Of a stretch of DNA of 64,000 nucleotides, positions 52,936 through 62,627 are shown one piece after another. Each line of letters opens with the position of its first letter. Positions within the stretch are counted from its first letter, which is position 1. This stretch comes from an uncultured Bacilli bacterium. GTDB taxonomy: Bacteria; Bacillota_I; Bacilli_A; RF39; UBA660. The notes under the pieces were generated by a model that was not told where the DNA came from, made no database searches, and worked only from the letters and a program-made list of their open reading frames with translations. A program made the translations under genes and the position numbers. Where the stretch lies: the NCBI GenBank assembly GCA_934167485.1, contig CAKPKL010000004.1, forward strand, positions 69,704 through 133,703, read 5' to 3'.

Positions 52936-54210
52936 TTATTCTTCAATTAATTTCTCATCTAAAAAATCTATTAATTCTTCTTCTTTTATTTTATATTCTT
53001 CCTTTGTTTTATTATCTTTTAAAGTTAATATATTAGATTTTCTCTCATCTTCGCCAATTATGATTACATATTTGGAATTAAATCTATCAGCACATTTAAA
53101 ATTACTCTTCAAATTTCTATTATTATAATCCATGTCTACTATAAAACCATTAAGTCTAAGTTCCATAGTCAAATGAGTAGCATATTCTTTATCACAATCA
53201 TTCATAGGTATTACATATAAATCTATACCATTTACTATAGGTAAATCAACTTTTTCATATTCAAGAGCTGTCATAAGTCTTTCTATACCCATAGCAAATC
53301 CAACACCACATGTTTTTGGTCCATCTAATACTTCTACCAAGTTATCGTATCTTCCACCACCACATAAAACATTTTGACTGCCAAAACCTTCTACATTTGC
53401 TTCTACTTCGAACACAGTATGAGTATAATAATCAAGCCCTCTAACTAAATTAGTATTAACTACATATTCTATATGCATAGATTCTAAATACTTCTTTACA
53501 GCTTCAAAATGTTTTTTAGATTCTTCATTTAAATAATCTATAGTTTTTGGAGCATTTTTCATTATTTCTTTATTAGCATCCACTTTACAATCTAATATTC
53601 TTAATGGATTTTTATTAAATCTTTCTTGACAATCTTCACACAAATCATTTAGATAAGGTCTAAAATATTCTATTAAAGCATTTCTATATTCATCTCTTGA
53701 TTCCCTATCGCCTAATGTATTTATATTTACTTTTATCCCTTTAAGACCCAATAATTTATACATATTAACTGGAATACTAATAACTTCTGCATCCATAATA
53801 GGATCAGGAGTACCAAATACTTCCACACCAAATTGATAAAATTCTCTAAATCTACCTGATTGAGGACGTTCATATCTAAACATAGGTCCATAATACCATG
53901 CTTTAACTGGCATACTACGATTACCATACATTTTATTTTCAATAAAGCTTCTTACTATAGCTGCAGTTCCTTCAGGACGAAGTGTTATAGGTCTATCTCC
54001 TCTATCCTTAAAATCATATGTTTCTTTTGTTACTATATCTGTAGTTTCTCCTACACCTCTATGAAATAAACTACTAGATTCAAATATAGGAGTTCGCATG
54101 TACTCATAATTATATTTCTCCATTAATCCTTCCATAAGCTCTTCTACATATAATAATCTCTTACCATAGTCACCATATACATCATATGTACCTTTTGCTT
54201 TTTGTATCAC
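52936..54210 (-). CDS. hisS: Histidyl-tRNA synthetase
   Basis: Class II aminoacyl-tRNA synthetase. It begins IQKAKGTYDVYG, has motif 2 (MFRYERPQSGRFREFYQFGV), the histidine loops LVRGLDYYTHTVFE and GGGRYDNLVE, motif 3 GVGFAMGIERL and a C-terminal anticodon domain. 424 residues. The start is GTG 54210 with GGAAGTGA upstream. aspS, its usual partner, is not adjacent. Confidence 0.97.
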   Translation of the reverse strand: MIQKAKGTYDVYGDYGKRLLYVEELMEGLMEKYNYEYMRTPIFESSSLFHRGVGETTDIVTKETYDFKDRGDRPITLRPEGTAAIVRSFIENKMYGNRSMPVKAWYYGPMFRYERPQSGRFREFYQFGVEVFGTPDPIMDAEVISIPVNMYKLLGLKGIKVNINTLGDRESRDEYRNALIEYFRPYLNDLCEDCQERFNKNPLRILDCKVDANKEIMKNAPKTIDYLNEESKKHFEAVKKYLESMHIEYVVNTNLVRGLDYYTHTVFEVEANVEGFGSQNVLCGGGRYDNLVEVLDGPKTCGVGFAMGIERLMTALEYEKVDLPIVNGIDLYVIPMNDCDKEYATHLTMELRLNGFIVDMDYNNRNLKSNFKCADRFNSKYVIIIGEDERKSNILTLKDNKTKEEYKIKEEELIDFLDEKLIEE

Positions 54211-54267
54211 AATATCACTTCCTTAAATTTCTATATATTATATATTTTTTTATATTAAAAATCAATA

Positions 54268-55338
54268 TTATTTTTTTTCTTCTGTGTTAGTTACTTTTTT
54301 AAAATTACGAGTTATATCCTCTTTATAATATTTATAAGTTGTAACAACAATTAAAGCAAGTGGGAATGAAATAAATACTCCCATAATACCAAATATAATA
54401 CCACCAGCAAATAATGCTATTATAGTAACTAATGGATGCATTGAATTAGTTTTACCATATACTGTTGGATTTATTACATAGCTATCTACTGAACTTAAAA
54501 GTGCGAATGCTATAATTGTTCTAATAAGAAGAGCTGGACTTACAGCAAATGCAGTAATTGCAGCTACTATATTTACAGCAATTCCACCAAAGTATGGAAC
54601 AAGGTTTGCTACAGCTGCTAAAAATCCTAATAATATAGCATTTGGATGTCCAATAATTGTATAAACTAAAGTATATTCTATTAAAGTAATTATAATAACT
54701 TGAACAAGCCCACTTAAATATTTTTTCATTTCATCATCTAAAGCTTTAACATACATATATGTTTTTTTAGATTTTTTCTTAAAGAAAAATTTAACTTCAG
54801 ATCTTATTTTTTCCATATCTATTAAAAAATAAACAAAAGAAGCAAATACAATAAGTAAATTTGATAGCAAACTAACAGATGAATCAATTAAATTAATTGC
54901 GCCATCTGATACATATTTACCTAAATTACCTAATATTGTTTTAAAAGTATCAGATAAACTACTTTCCAAACCTGCTAAATTAAAATCAAAATTAGTATTT
55001 TGTAATGATTTTATAAAAGACATAATACTAGAAAACAAACTGGATACTTGACCTAACATAACAGTAGATATTAAATATATTACAAGAGCTGATAGTGCCA
55101 GTATAAGAATCACTATTATTGCTATACCTAAACCTTTAGGTATTTTTTTAGATTCCATTTTTTGTAAGAATGGATATAGTGCATAAGCTAATGCAAATGC
55201 GAATATAAATGGTATTATTATAGTTAAAAATTTATTTGTAACTCCCATCCATAAATTACCTGTTCTATAAAGTAAAAATACAATTAATACTACTAAAGCT
55301 ATATTTACTAATTTATAATCTATTTTATTTTTAATCAC
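54268..55338 (-). CDS. AI-2E family transporter
   Basis: A 356-residue membrane protein with about eight segments and the family's long middle loop and C-terminal GHPNAILLGFLAAVANLVPY, VNPTVYGKTNSMHPLVTI and GIMGVFISFPLALIV. The family includes exporters of AI-2 and Na+/H+ antiporters; the substrate here is unknown. It starts 1 bp after dtd. Confidence 0.9.
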   Translation of the reverse strand: MIKNKIDYKLVNIALVVLIVFLLYRTGNLWMGVTNKFLTIIIPFIFAFALAYALYPFLQKMESKKIPKGLGIAIIVILILALSALVIYLISTVMLGQVSSLFSSIMSFIKSLQNTNFDFNLAGLESSLSDTFKTILGNLGKYVSDGAINLIDSSVSLLSNLLIVFASFVYFLIDMEKIRSEVKFFFKKKSKKTYMYVKALDDEMKKYLSGLVQVIIITLIEYTLVYTIIGHPNAILLGFLAAVANLVPYFGGIAVNIVAAITAFAVSPALLIRTIIAFALLSSVDSYVINPTVYGKTNSMHPLVTIIALFAGGIIFGIMGVFISFPLALIVVTTYKYYKEDITRNFKKVTNTEEKK

Positions 55339-55339
55339 A

Positions 55340-55780
55340 TCAATCCCTACTTTCTAATAATATTGTTACAGGCCCATCATTTGTTATATTTACTTTCATA
55401 TCAGCTCCGAATTTACCTGTTTCTACATGCACATATTCACTTAATTTTTTATTAAATAAATCATATAATCTAACTGCTTCATCCCCAGCCATTGCATTCA
55501 TATAACTAGGTCTATTACCTTTCCTAGTATCAGCATACAAAGTAAATTGCGAAATACTTAAGATACTACCTTTAATATCTAGTAATGATTTATTCATAAC
55601 TCCATCTTCATCATCAAATATTCTTAAATTTATAACTTTTTTAACTAACTGATCTATATTTTTTATAGTATCACCATCAGTAAATCCTACCAATAAAACT
55701 AATCCATTATCAATAGAACCTATAATAGTATTACCAACTCTAACACTAGATTTTTTACTTCTTTGAACTAAAACTCTCAT
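55340..55780 (-). CDS. dtd: D-aminoacyl-tRNA deacylase
   Basis: Hydrolyses D-aminoacyl-tRNA (and Gly-tRNA-Ala) to protect translation. SQFTLYADTRKGNRPSY and the cross-subunit NDGPVTILLES (Gly-cisPro-type NxGPVT) are diagnostic. 146 residues, full length. It lies after rel in the order rel-(ankyrin-like)-dtd; rel-dtd adjacency is common in Firmicutes. Confidence 0.96.
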   Translation of the reverse strand: MRVLVQRSKKSSVRVGNTIIGSIDNGLVLLVGFTDGDTIKNIDQLVKKVINLRIFDDEDGVMNKSLLDIKGSILSISQFTLYADTRKGNRPSYMNAMAGDEAVRLYDLFNKKLSEYVHVETGKFGADMKVNITNDGPVTILLESRD

Positions 55781-55790
55781 ATTCCTCCTA

Positions 55791-56498
55791 TTAATAATAT
55801 TGTTTTAAATATTTATAATAATTTTCTATTAAAATATTTTCTTCTTCTATTTCTTTTAATAAATTAAAAGCATTATTTATTATTTTTTTATATTTATGAG
55901 ATGGCTTTAATAAATCACTAATATATATAGCAAACTCTCTTTTTCTATATTCTCTATTTTTCATACCTTGTAATACTTCTTCAGTTATATCTATTAAACT
56001 ATATTTTTTATTTTGAGTTTCATACTTTATTCTTTTTATATTAATTTTATAGTTTTTAATTATATAATCTAAAAGCTCTATATCATGACTTAAGATAGTA
56101 GATCTTACAATAGAATTAACCTCTTTTTTTATTTTTTCTTTTTTTATACACTTTTCTAAATATTTTAAAGTATCTAAATCTCTTACTAGAGATATTATAG
56201 TATTGCTTTTATTATTATATTTATATTTTTTTTCTAAGTTTATACCTTTATTTTTAAGTAAATTTATAATCTCAATATTACCACTTATAACTGCAACACT
56301 AATTAAGTCATAATCTATTTCATTTTTATAATTATAATCTATATTATAATTATCTATAATATATCTTACTAGGTTATTTTTATTGAAATCTATGGCTTTT
56401 ATAAGTATCTCTTCTATTCTAATATCTAATTTATTTCTTTTTAATAATTTGATTAATTTTTCTTCTTTTTTTGTTTTAATAAGTTCTGCTATATTCAT
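55791..56498 (-). CDS. Ankyrin-repeat-like protein
   Basis: A 235-residue Lys/Ile/Asn-rich helical protein. Stretches such as LISVAVISGNIEIINLLKNK and ILSHDIELLDYIIKNYK follow the ankyrin helix-loop-helix pattern, at least four degenerate units (residues 5-165). Probably a protein-protein interaction module. Its start overlaps the rel stop by one base, splitting the usual rel-dtd pair. Confidence 0.65.
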   Translation of the reverse strand: MNIAELIKTKKEEKLIKLLKRNKLDIRIEEILIKAIDFNKNNLVRYIIDNYNIDYNYKNEIDYDLISVAVISGNIEIINLLKNKGINLEKKYKYNNKSNTIISLVRDLDTLKYLEKCIKKEKIKKEVNSIVRSTILSHDIELLDYIIKNYKINIKRIKYETQNKKYSLIDITEEVLQGMKNREYRKREFAIYISDLLKPSHKYKKIINNAFNLLKEIEEENILIENYYKYLKQYY

Positions 56499-58666
56499 TA
56501 TTTTATAAGCCTTTCTACTCTAGTAACATCTTCAAGTGTTTCTATATCATTTATAAATTTTATTATTTTTTCTTTGTTTGGAACTAGAATAGTTATATTA
56601 AACATATAATCATCTGGTGTATTTACTGTGTTTATACTTTGTACTACTACATCACTAGATGAAGTTTTTGATATTATATCAATAAGTATATTTTTATTAT
56701 CATTATTTAATTTTATAGAGTGCACTAAAATATTAGTAGAATATTTCTTATCTATAGAATCATTCCATGATACATCAATAAGTCTTTCATCTAATTCACT
56801 AATATTAGGGCACACACTCCTATGTACACTTATACCATTACCTTTAGTAATATATCCTACAATTCTATCACCTGGTATTGGTTTACAACAAGATGCAATA
56901 TTTACTTTTATTTCATCTATTCCTTCTACAATTATATCATTTTTTACATTTATTTTTATTTCTTCATTAGAATTTACTTTATCTAAAATTATTTCTTCTT
57001 TGCTTTTTTCTTCACTTTTTATTATATTTATTACAGATAATGGTTTAAATTTACCATTTCCAATACCTATATATAATTCTGTTAAATCTCCTACTTTTAA
57101 TTCACTTAATACTTTATCTATATTTTCATCTTTATAAAATTCTAAATTAGATACTTTTTTCTTTCTAAGTTCCTTATTAAGTAAATCTTCACCTTTTTTT
57201 AAATTTTCTTCCTTGTCTATTCTATTAAAATAGGCTTTTATTTTATTTTTAGCTTGAGCTGTATAAGCCATATTTATCCATTCTCTTGATGGAAATGTAT
57301 TCTTATTTGTTATTATTTTAACTATATCATTATCATTTAATTTATAATCTAGTGATACTATATTACCATTTACTATAGCCCCTACCATAGAATCCCCAAC
57401 TTTGCTATGTACACGATAAGCAAAATCAATTGGAGTAGAACCTACAGGAAGTTCTATTACATCTCCTTTTGGAGTAAATACATAAATAATATTTTTTAAT
57501 ACATCTTCTTTTACACTATTTATAAAATTTTCATCATTTTCTTCATTACTTAGTTCCATAATAGATCTAAAAAATTGTAACTTTTCTTCCATAGCAGACT
57601 GCATAATAGTCTTACCTTTTTCTTTATATGACCAATGTGATGCGATACCATGTTCTGCTATATTATCCATATCATAAGTACGTATTTGAATCTCATATAA
57701 TTGGCCATTTTCTCCAAATACAGTCGTGTGTAATGACTGATAACCATTTTCTTTTGGCATAGCTATATAATCTTTAAAACGCTTTGGTATAGGTCTATAT
57801 TTAGAATGTATTATACCAAGAGTTTGATAACAGTCTTGTTCAGTATCTACAAATATTCTAAGCGCTAAAAGATCATATATATCACTAAATCTACGTCCAG
57901 TATCTAATTTCTTATATATACTATAAATACTCTTAGCTCTACCTTTTATTTTATGTTTAATACCATGACTATTTAATAAAGTAGTAAGAGAATTTTTCAT
58001 TAATTCTACATTAGCATTTCTTTCTACCTTAGATTGATTTAATTTCTCAACAATAGAAAAATATACATCTGGTTTTGAATATCTCAAAGATAAATCTTCT
58101 AATTCACTTTTGATTTTATTCATACCTAATCTATGAGCAATTGGCACTAAAATCTCCAAAGTTTCTTTAGCATTCGCTTTTTGACTTTTTTCACTTAATA
58201 TCCAAAGTGTTCTCATATTGTGTAGTCTATCCGCTAACTTAATTATTATAACCCTAACATCTTCCGTAAGTCCTACTATTATTTTTCTATGATTAGCAAG
58301 TATTGCTTCATTGTCACCACTAAAATTTAATTTATTAATTTTAGTTACTCCATCAACTAAATTTGCAATCTCGCTACCAAATTCGGATGCTAATTCCTCT
58401 TTAGTAACACCACAGTCTTCAATAGTATCATGAAGAAGAGCTGCTGATATTGTTTGTGCATCTGCATTTATTTCAGCTAATATATATGCTACATTTAAAG
58501 GGTGCACTATATAATCTTCACCTGTATGTCTCTTTTGACCAAAATGTTTTTCAAATGCAAAAAGATATGATTTAGTAATCATTTTTCTATCAGATTCATT
58601 TGTTATATAAGTTTTTACTTTATCAAATAACTCATCAAAAGTTAAATTTGGTTTATCTTTCCTCAT
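56498..58666 (-). CDS. rel: Bifunctional (p)ppGpp synthetase/hydrolase Rel
   Basis: Stringent-response enzyme. HD hydrolase domain (HTGEDYIVHPLNVAYI, ALLHDTIEDCG), synthetase domain (RRFSDIYDLLALRIFV, MPKENGYQSLHTTVFG), TGS domain (IYVFTPKGDVIELPVGSTPI), zinc-finger-like helical part (NIASCCKPIPGDRIVGYIT) and C-terminal ACT. 722 residues. Both catalytic sites look intact. Confidence 0.96.
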   Translation of the reverse strand: MRKDKPNLTFDELFDKVKTYITNESDRKMITKSYLFAFEKHFGQKRHTGEDYIVHPLNVAYILAEINADAQTISAALLHDTIEDCGVTKEELASEFGSEIANLVDGVTKINKLNFSGDNEAILANHRKIIVGLTEDVRVIIIKLADRLHNMRTLWILSEKSQKANAKETLEILVPIAHRLGMNKIKSELEDLSLRYSKPDVYFSIVEKLNQSKVERNANVELMKNSLTTLLNSHGIKHKIKGRAKSIYSIYKKLDTGRRFSDIYDLLALRIFVDTEQDCYQTLGIIHSKYRPIPKRFKDYIAMPKENGYQSLHTTVFGENGQLYEIQIRTYDMDNIAEHGIASHWSYKEKGKTIMQSAMEEKLQFFRSIMELSNEENDENFINSVKEDVLKNIIYVFTPKGDVIELPVGSTPIDFAYRVHSKVGDSMVGAIVNGNIVSLDYKLNDNDIVKIITNKNTFPSREWINMAYTAQAKNKIKAYFNRIDKEENLKKGEDLLNKELRKKKVSNLEFYKDENIDKVLSELKVGDLTELYIGIGNGKFKPLSVINIIKSEEKSKEEIILDKVNSNEEIKINVKNDIIVEGIDEIKVNIASCCKPIPGDRIVGYITKGNGISVHRSVCPNISELDERLIDVSWNDSIDKKYSTNILVHSIKLNNDNKNILIDIISKTSSSDVVVQSINTVNTPDDYMFNITILVPNKEKIIKFINDIETLEDVTRVERLIK

Positions 58667-58792
58667 GTTACCACCTTATTTAATTATACCATATATTATA
58701 ATAATTTAATACAAAAGTATGGAAAAAAAGCATCAAAAATTATAACTATTTTTTAATTTTTTGTTTATAATTAATTGCCATATTAGTAATTA

Positions 58793-59665
58793 TTATAAAT
58801 TATTTTGTAATTCTCTAAAAGAATTAGTTTTTACAATTGTTAAAGTATAATTAATTAATTTATCTTTAATAATATCATCTTCTATTTTATTAATCCCAAA
58901 TACCTTATATCCTAGGCAATTAATAGAAGCTCCACAATGATATAAAATATTATTATCTAATATAAAGTAGCGATCATGAAATGAATTGTTATAAACTACT
59001 TTTAAATTACTATATTGTTTGTTATATTTACTTAAATCCATATTCTTTAGTTTTTTATTAGTACATATTAATACTACCATTTTATCAATTTTTGAAATAA
59101 TATCAAGCATTGTGTTATCTGCATAACTATCTATAATTATTATATTTGATTTAGCTAAGCTTAAAATATTAATAATCTTAGAATATGCATCATATATTTG
59201 GCCTTCATAAAATATTGAATTTATCTTTTCTTTTTCATTCATTTTATCAATAGTTTCTTCTAATTTTAAAATTCTTTTTTCATGATTTATTAACATACGG
59301 TTTTCTAAGTTAACATATTTTTTTAATTTTACAAACGCATCTATTATTTGAATGTTTACTTTAACAGCTATATCACTTCTAAGCAATCCAGATAACATCA
59401 TAATACCTTGTTCAGTTAAAACATATGGTAAATATCTGGTACCACCGTGATTATTCCAACTTGTGGTAACAAATTGTGACCTCAAGTTTAAATCTTTTAA
59501 TTCTTCATATAAAAGTTGAAAACAAAATTCTTCTGGAAATCTATTAATATTTCTTTTTATAGTTTGATTCAATACCTTTGTTTCTACTTGATATAACTTA
59601 GCAACGTCACTAGCTAGCATCACCTGTTTACCACTAATTTCATATATCATACTTTCTATTTGCAC
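58793..59665 (-). CDS. ORF6N domain protein with PLD-like C-terminus
   Basis: Residues 1-115 are an ORF6N (KilA-N-like) DNA-binding domain typical of phages and mobile elements: YEISGKQVMLASDVAKLYQV, INRFPEEFCFQL and GTRYLPYVLTEQGIMMLSGL. A coiled coil follows (117-145). Residues 150-285 match the C-terminal part often seen with it, with SNIIIIDSYAD and FHDRYFILD then HCGASINCLG, a phospholipase-D-like fold lacking a full HKD motif. It is monocistronic between rel and secDF. Possibly a domesticated phage regulator or selfish element. Confidence 0.85.
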   Translation of the reverse strand: MQIESMIYEISGKQVMLASDVAKLYQVETKVLNQTIKRNINRFPEEFCFQLLYEELKDLNLRSQFVTTSWNNHGGTRYLPYVLTEQGIMMLSGLLRSDIAVKVNIQIIDAFVKLKKYVNLENRMLINHEKRILKLEETIDKMNEKEKINSIFYEGQIYDAYSKIINILSLAKSNIIIIDSYADNTMLDIISKIDKMVVLICTNKKLKNMDLSKYNKQYSNLKVVYNNSFHDRYFILDNNILYHCGASINCLGYKVFGINKIEDDIIKDKLINYTLTIVKTNSFRELQNNL

Positions 59666-59859
59666 ACTATCACCTATTATTAATATACAACATAATCTTT
59701 TAATTTCCTTTTTTCATATAAAAAATCATGAACTTTTCATCCATGATTTCTATCATAAAAACTATTGAACATATTTATTCAGAGTATTATATTCTAAATA
59801 CTTAACTAACTAATGCACCACTAGAAATTAATATAGAATTAAAAGTAGACAACAAAGTA
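59666..59859. other. Gap upstream of the ORF6N gene with a second hairpin
   Basis: No gene. A stem AAATCATG and CATGATTT (about 59726-59753) with T residues on the minus strand lies about 100 nt beyond the secDF terminator. It may end a short leftward RNA or be a second terminator; I see no good promoter for such an RNA. Confidence 0.35.
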
Positions 59860-59886
59860 AAAAGGAATTAACAATTAATTCCTTTT
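59860..59886 (-). terminator. Terminator of secDF
   Basis: AAAAGGAATTA (59860-59870) and TAATTCCTTTT (59876-59886), 11-bp perfect stem; the secDF stop codon is at its edge. Confidence 0.65.
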
Positions 59887-62183
59887 ACTCTTAATTCTTC
59901 TTTTTCTTTATGTTTCTTGTCATCATCATACCAATGCTTATTAGGATCTTTACCTATATTTCTTTTTTCAAATAAAATCCATATTTGACTTGATATAAAT
60001 AAACTTGAAAAAGTACCAACTGTAAATCCTATTAAAAGAGCTATATTAAAGTTAATTATTTCATGTGAGCCTAATACTATTAAACTTATTATTGGGAGTA
60101 TAGTAGTAACTGTTGTTACAATACATCTTATAATTGTTTGTCTTAAGCTTACATTAACTAAATTATTTAATTGATCTACACTAGTTATTCTATCTTTATA
60201 TAGTTTTTTCTTATTTTCTCTTATTCTATCAAATATTACTATAGTATTATTTATTGAGTACCCAATTATTGAAAGTATTGCAGCAATAAACATACTATTT
60301 ACTTCTAATCTTAAGAATGAGAACATAATTAATACCATAAGTGAATCATGTATTAAAGCTATAATAGCACTTATTCCATAACTAAATTTAAATCTAATAG
60401 ATATATATATAATCATACCAATACAAGCAATTATTAATGCTTTAATAGCATTTTCAGTTATATCTTTTTTAACTTGATTAGATATAACTCCAACACTTGT
60501 AGTAGCACTATATTTCTTATTGAAATAATCTTCTACTTTATTAGTTTTATCATTATCTAATACATCATCTAATATTACATATACTCTATCATTAGATATA
60601 GAGTCTATTTTTACTAATTTATAATCTAATTCTTTTATGTCTTTCTTTATATCGTCTACTTTTAATGCTTTTTTAGAATTAATTTCTATAGTAGATCCAC
60701 CTTTAAAATCTATGCCTAAATTTAATCCTTCACTATATGTAAACATACCACCTATAACTATTATTAAACCAACTACAATAAATACAAGACTCTTTGGTTT
60801 TACAAAATCAAATTTACTTTCTATACGTTTATTTTTATATCCTAAAAATAACCATTTATGTTCTTCAAATTTTTCTGATTTTACAAAAAGTCCCAACATA
60901 AATCTATTTAAATAAATCATAACTAAGAATGTAACTATGATACTTATAATTAACATAGTAGCAAAACCTTTAACACTACTTTCTCCAAGTACAAATAGTA
61001 TAATGGCAGCTATTAATGTAGTAACATTCGCATCAAATATTGACATAAAAGATTCTTTACTACCAGCAGCATAAGCACTCTTTAAACTAATGCCTCTATT
61101 TAATTCTTCTTTTACTCTAGAAAAACTAATTACAGCTGAATCTATAGCCATACCAATACCTATTACAAGTGCGGCTATACCTTGAAGAGTTAATCTTCCG
61201 CCTACTAAGTTAAATATTAAAAGTGTTAAGAATGTATAAGCTAAAATACTAACACTTGATACAAGCCCACCAAATTTATATAAAGCGATCATAAGAAGTG
61301 CAACAAGAGCAATACCTACTACACCTGCTACAAATGTTTTTTGTAATGAATTTTCACCAAATGAAGCTGCAACTGTTTTAGATGAAATCTCTGTTAATTT
61401 AGTAGGCATACTACCACTATTAATTAAATCAACAAGATTAGTTGCCTCTTCTTTAGAAAAATTACCTTCAATTATTACATCACTTGCAAATCCTTGTTTA
61501 ACACCAGCATTTGATAAACAGTTAGAATTTTCTAAATCTCCACATAAATGAAATACTTTTTTTGTATTATCTGACCCTTCTATTGCCTCTTCAGTATAAT
61601 AACCATATCCATTAGAACCCATTGTAAGTTTAGTTCCTTCTTCATAGTCTAACCAAATGACAATATAATTTTTTTCCATTTCACTTACTTTTTTAGTTTG
61701 TTTATAAAATTCATCATAATCTTTAACACTTAATGAAATATAATATCCTTTATTAGCATCATATCCAACACTAGCTTTACCACTATTTAAAACTTCACTT
61801 CCCATAAGAAGATTTCCATCTATATCCCTAAATGTTAAATTAGCAGTTGTACTAATTGTTTTTCTTGCTTCATCTATGTTATCTACTCCAGCCATAGTAA
61901 CACGAATATTATTTCCTTCAATAGATATTTCAGGTTCACTAACACCTAAAGCATTAATACGTTTATCGATTATCTTATAAGTACTAGTAACCATTTCAGG
62001 AGTAACACTTTTTTTATCTATACTATCTACCTTGTATAAAACTTCAAAGCCTCCTTGTAAATCTAGTCCAAAATTTAAATGTTTAATTGAATAATATATT
62101 CCTACTAAAGAAACCCCTAAAACTAAAATTAAAAATAAAAGTGGTTTTATAAAACTAATTTTTTTACTATTTTTCTTTGCCAT
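59868..62183 (-). CDS. secDF: Fused protein-export membrane protein SecDF
   Basis: Proton-motive-force-driven partner of SecYEG that pulls proteins across the membrane. 771 residues with 12 predicted membrane segments: SecD half with NFGLDLQGGFEVLY and GIAALVIGIGMAIDSAVI, large periplasmic P1 domain, SecF half with LNLGIDFKGGSTIEI and SIIGYSINNTIVIFDRIREN. The single-chain form is usual in Bacillus. It follows the ComN-like gene by 4 bp. Confidence 0.97.
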   Translation of the reverse strand: MAKKNSKKISFIKPLLFLILVLGVSLVGIYYSIKHLNFGLDLQGGFEVLYKVDSIDKKSVTPEMVTSTYKIIDKRINALGVSEPEISIEGNNIRVTMAGVDNIDEARKTISTTANLTFRDIDGNLLMGSEVLNSGKASVGYDANKGYYISLSVKDYDEFYKQTKKVSEMEKNYIVIWLDYEEGTKLTMGSNGYGYYTEEAIEGSDNTKKVFHLCGDLENSNCLSNAGVKQGFASDVIIEGNFSKEEATNLVDLINSGSMPTKLTEISSKTVAASFGENSLQKTFVAGVVGIALVALLMIALYKFGGLVSSVSILAYTFLTLLIFNLVGGRLTLQGIAALVIGIGMAIDSAVISFSRVKEELNRGISLKSAYAAGSKESFMSIFDANVTTLIAAIILFVLGESSVKGFATMLIISIIVTFLVMIYLNRFMLGLFVKSEKFEEHKWLFLGYKNKRIESKFDFVKPKSLVFIVVGLIIVIGGMFTYSEGLNLGIDFKGGSTIEINSKKALKVDDIKKDIKELDYKLVKIDSISNDRVYVILDDVLDNDKTNKVEDYFNKKYSATTSVGVISNQVKKDITENAIKALIIACIGMIIYISIRFKFSYGISAIIALIHDSLMVLIMFSFLRLEVNSMFIAAILSIIGYSINNTIVIFDRIRENKKKLYKDRITSVDQLNNLVNVSLRQTIIRCIVTTVTTILPIISLIVLGSHEIINFNIALLIGFTVGTFSSLFISSQIWILFEKRNIGKDPNKHWYDDDKKHKEKEELRVKGINC

Positions 62184-62187
62184 ATTA

Positions 62188-62466
62188 TCATCTCATTTCT
62201 TCTAAGTTGGGTTTTATAACCTTTTTTCTAATTTGTTCTTTTACAAATTCATCAATTTCTTCATTATCTAAATTAAGAATGTCATCTACCATTTGATATA
62301 AAAGTAAATTATTTGCCTTAGACCACTTACTTAAGCGTAAGTAATTCCAAATATCTTCTACCTTTATATAATCTAAATCATACCTTTTTAATTCAGTTAC
62401 TTTAGTATTGAGTGCTGGTAAAAGTCTATCATATAATTCTTTTAAACTATTAAATTCAATATCCAT
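62188..62466 (-). CDS. ComN-like post-transcriptional regulator
   Basis: A 92-residue helical protein. ELYDRLLPALNTKVTELKR, VEDIWNYLRLSKWSKANNL and LLYQMVDDILNLDNEEIDEF match the small Firmicute family that includes ComN (YrzD), reported to control comE mRNA and found next to secDF in Bacillus. Position here is the same. GGAGGAG precedes ATG 62466; an in-frame ATG 21 bp upstream lies before it. Confidence 0.85.
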   Translation of the reverse strand: MDIEFNSLKELYDRLLPALNTKVTELKRYDLDYIKVEDIWNYLRLSKWSKANNLLLYQMVDDILNLDNEEIDEFVKEQIRKKVIKPNLEEMR

Positions 62467-62627
62467 AACTCCTCCATTATAAATCAAACTAGATATATAT
62501 ATTATATATTAAATAAAATATTTTTTAAAGAGATTTTTATAATTTTTTGGAATAATTTGTATTATTTTAAGATTAATATAATAATATCGCTAGTATTATT
62601 ATTTTTTGTTATGAATATTATTTAAGT

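Noticed and set aside
54211..54267. T-box leader upstream of hisS
   Set aside because: Only about 57 nt, AT-only, with no T-box motif or competing hairpins.
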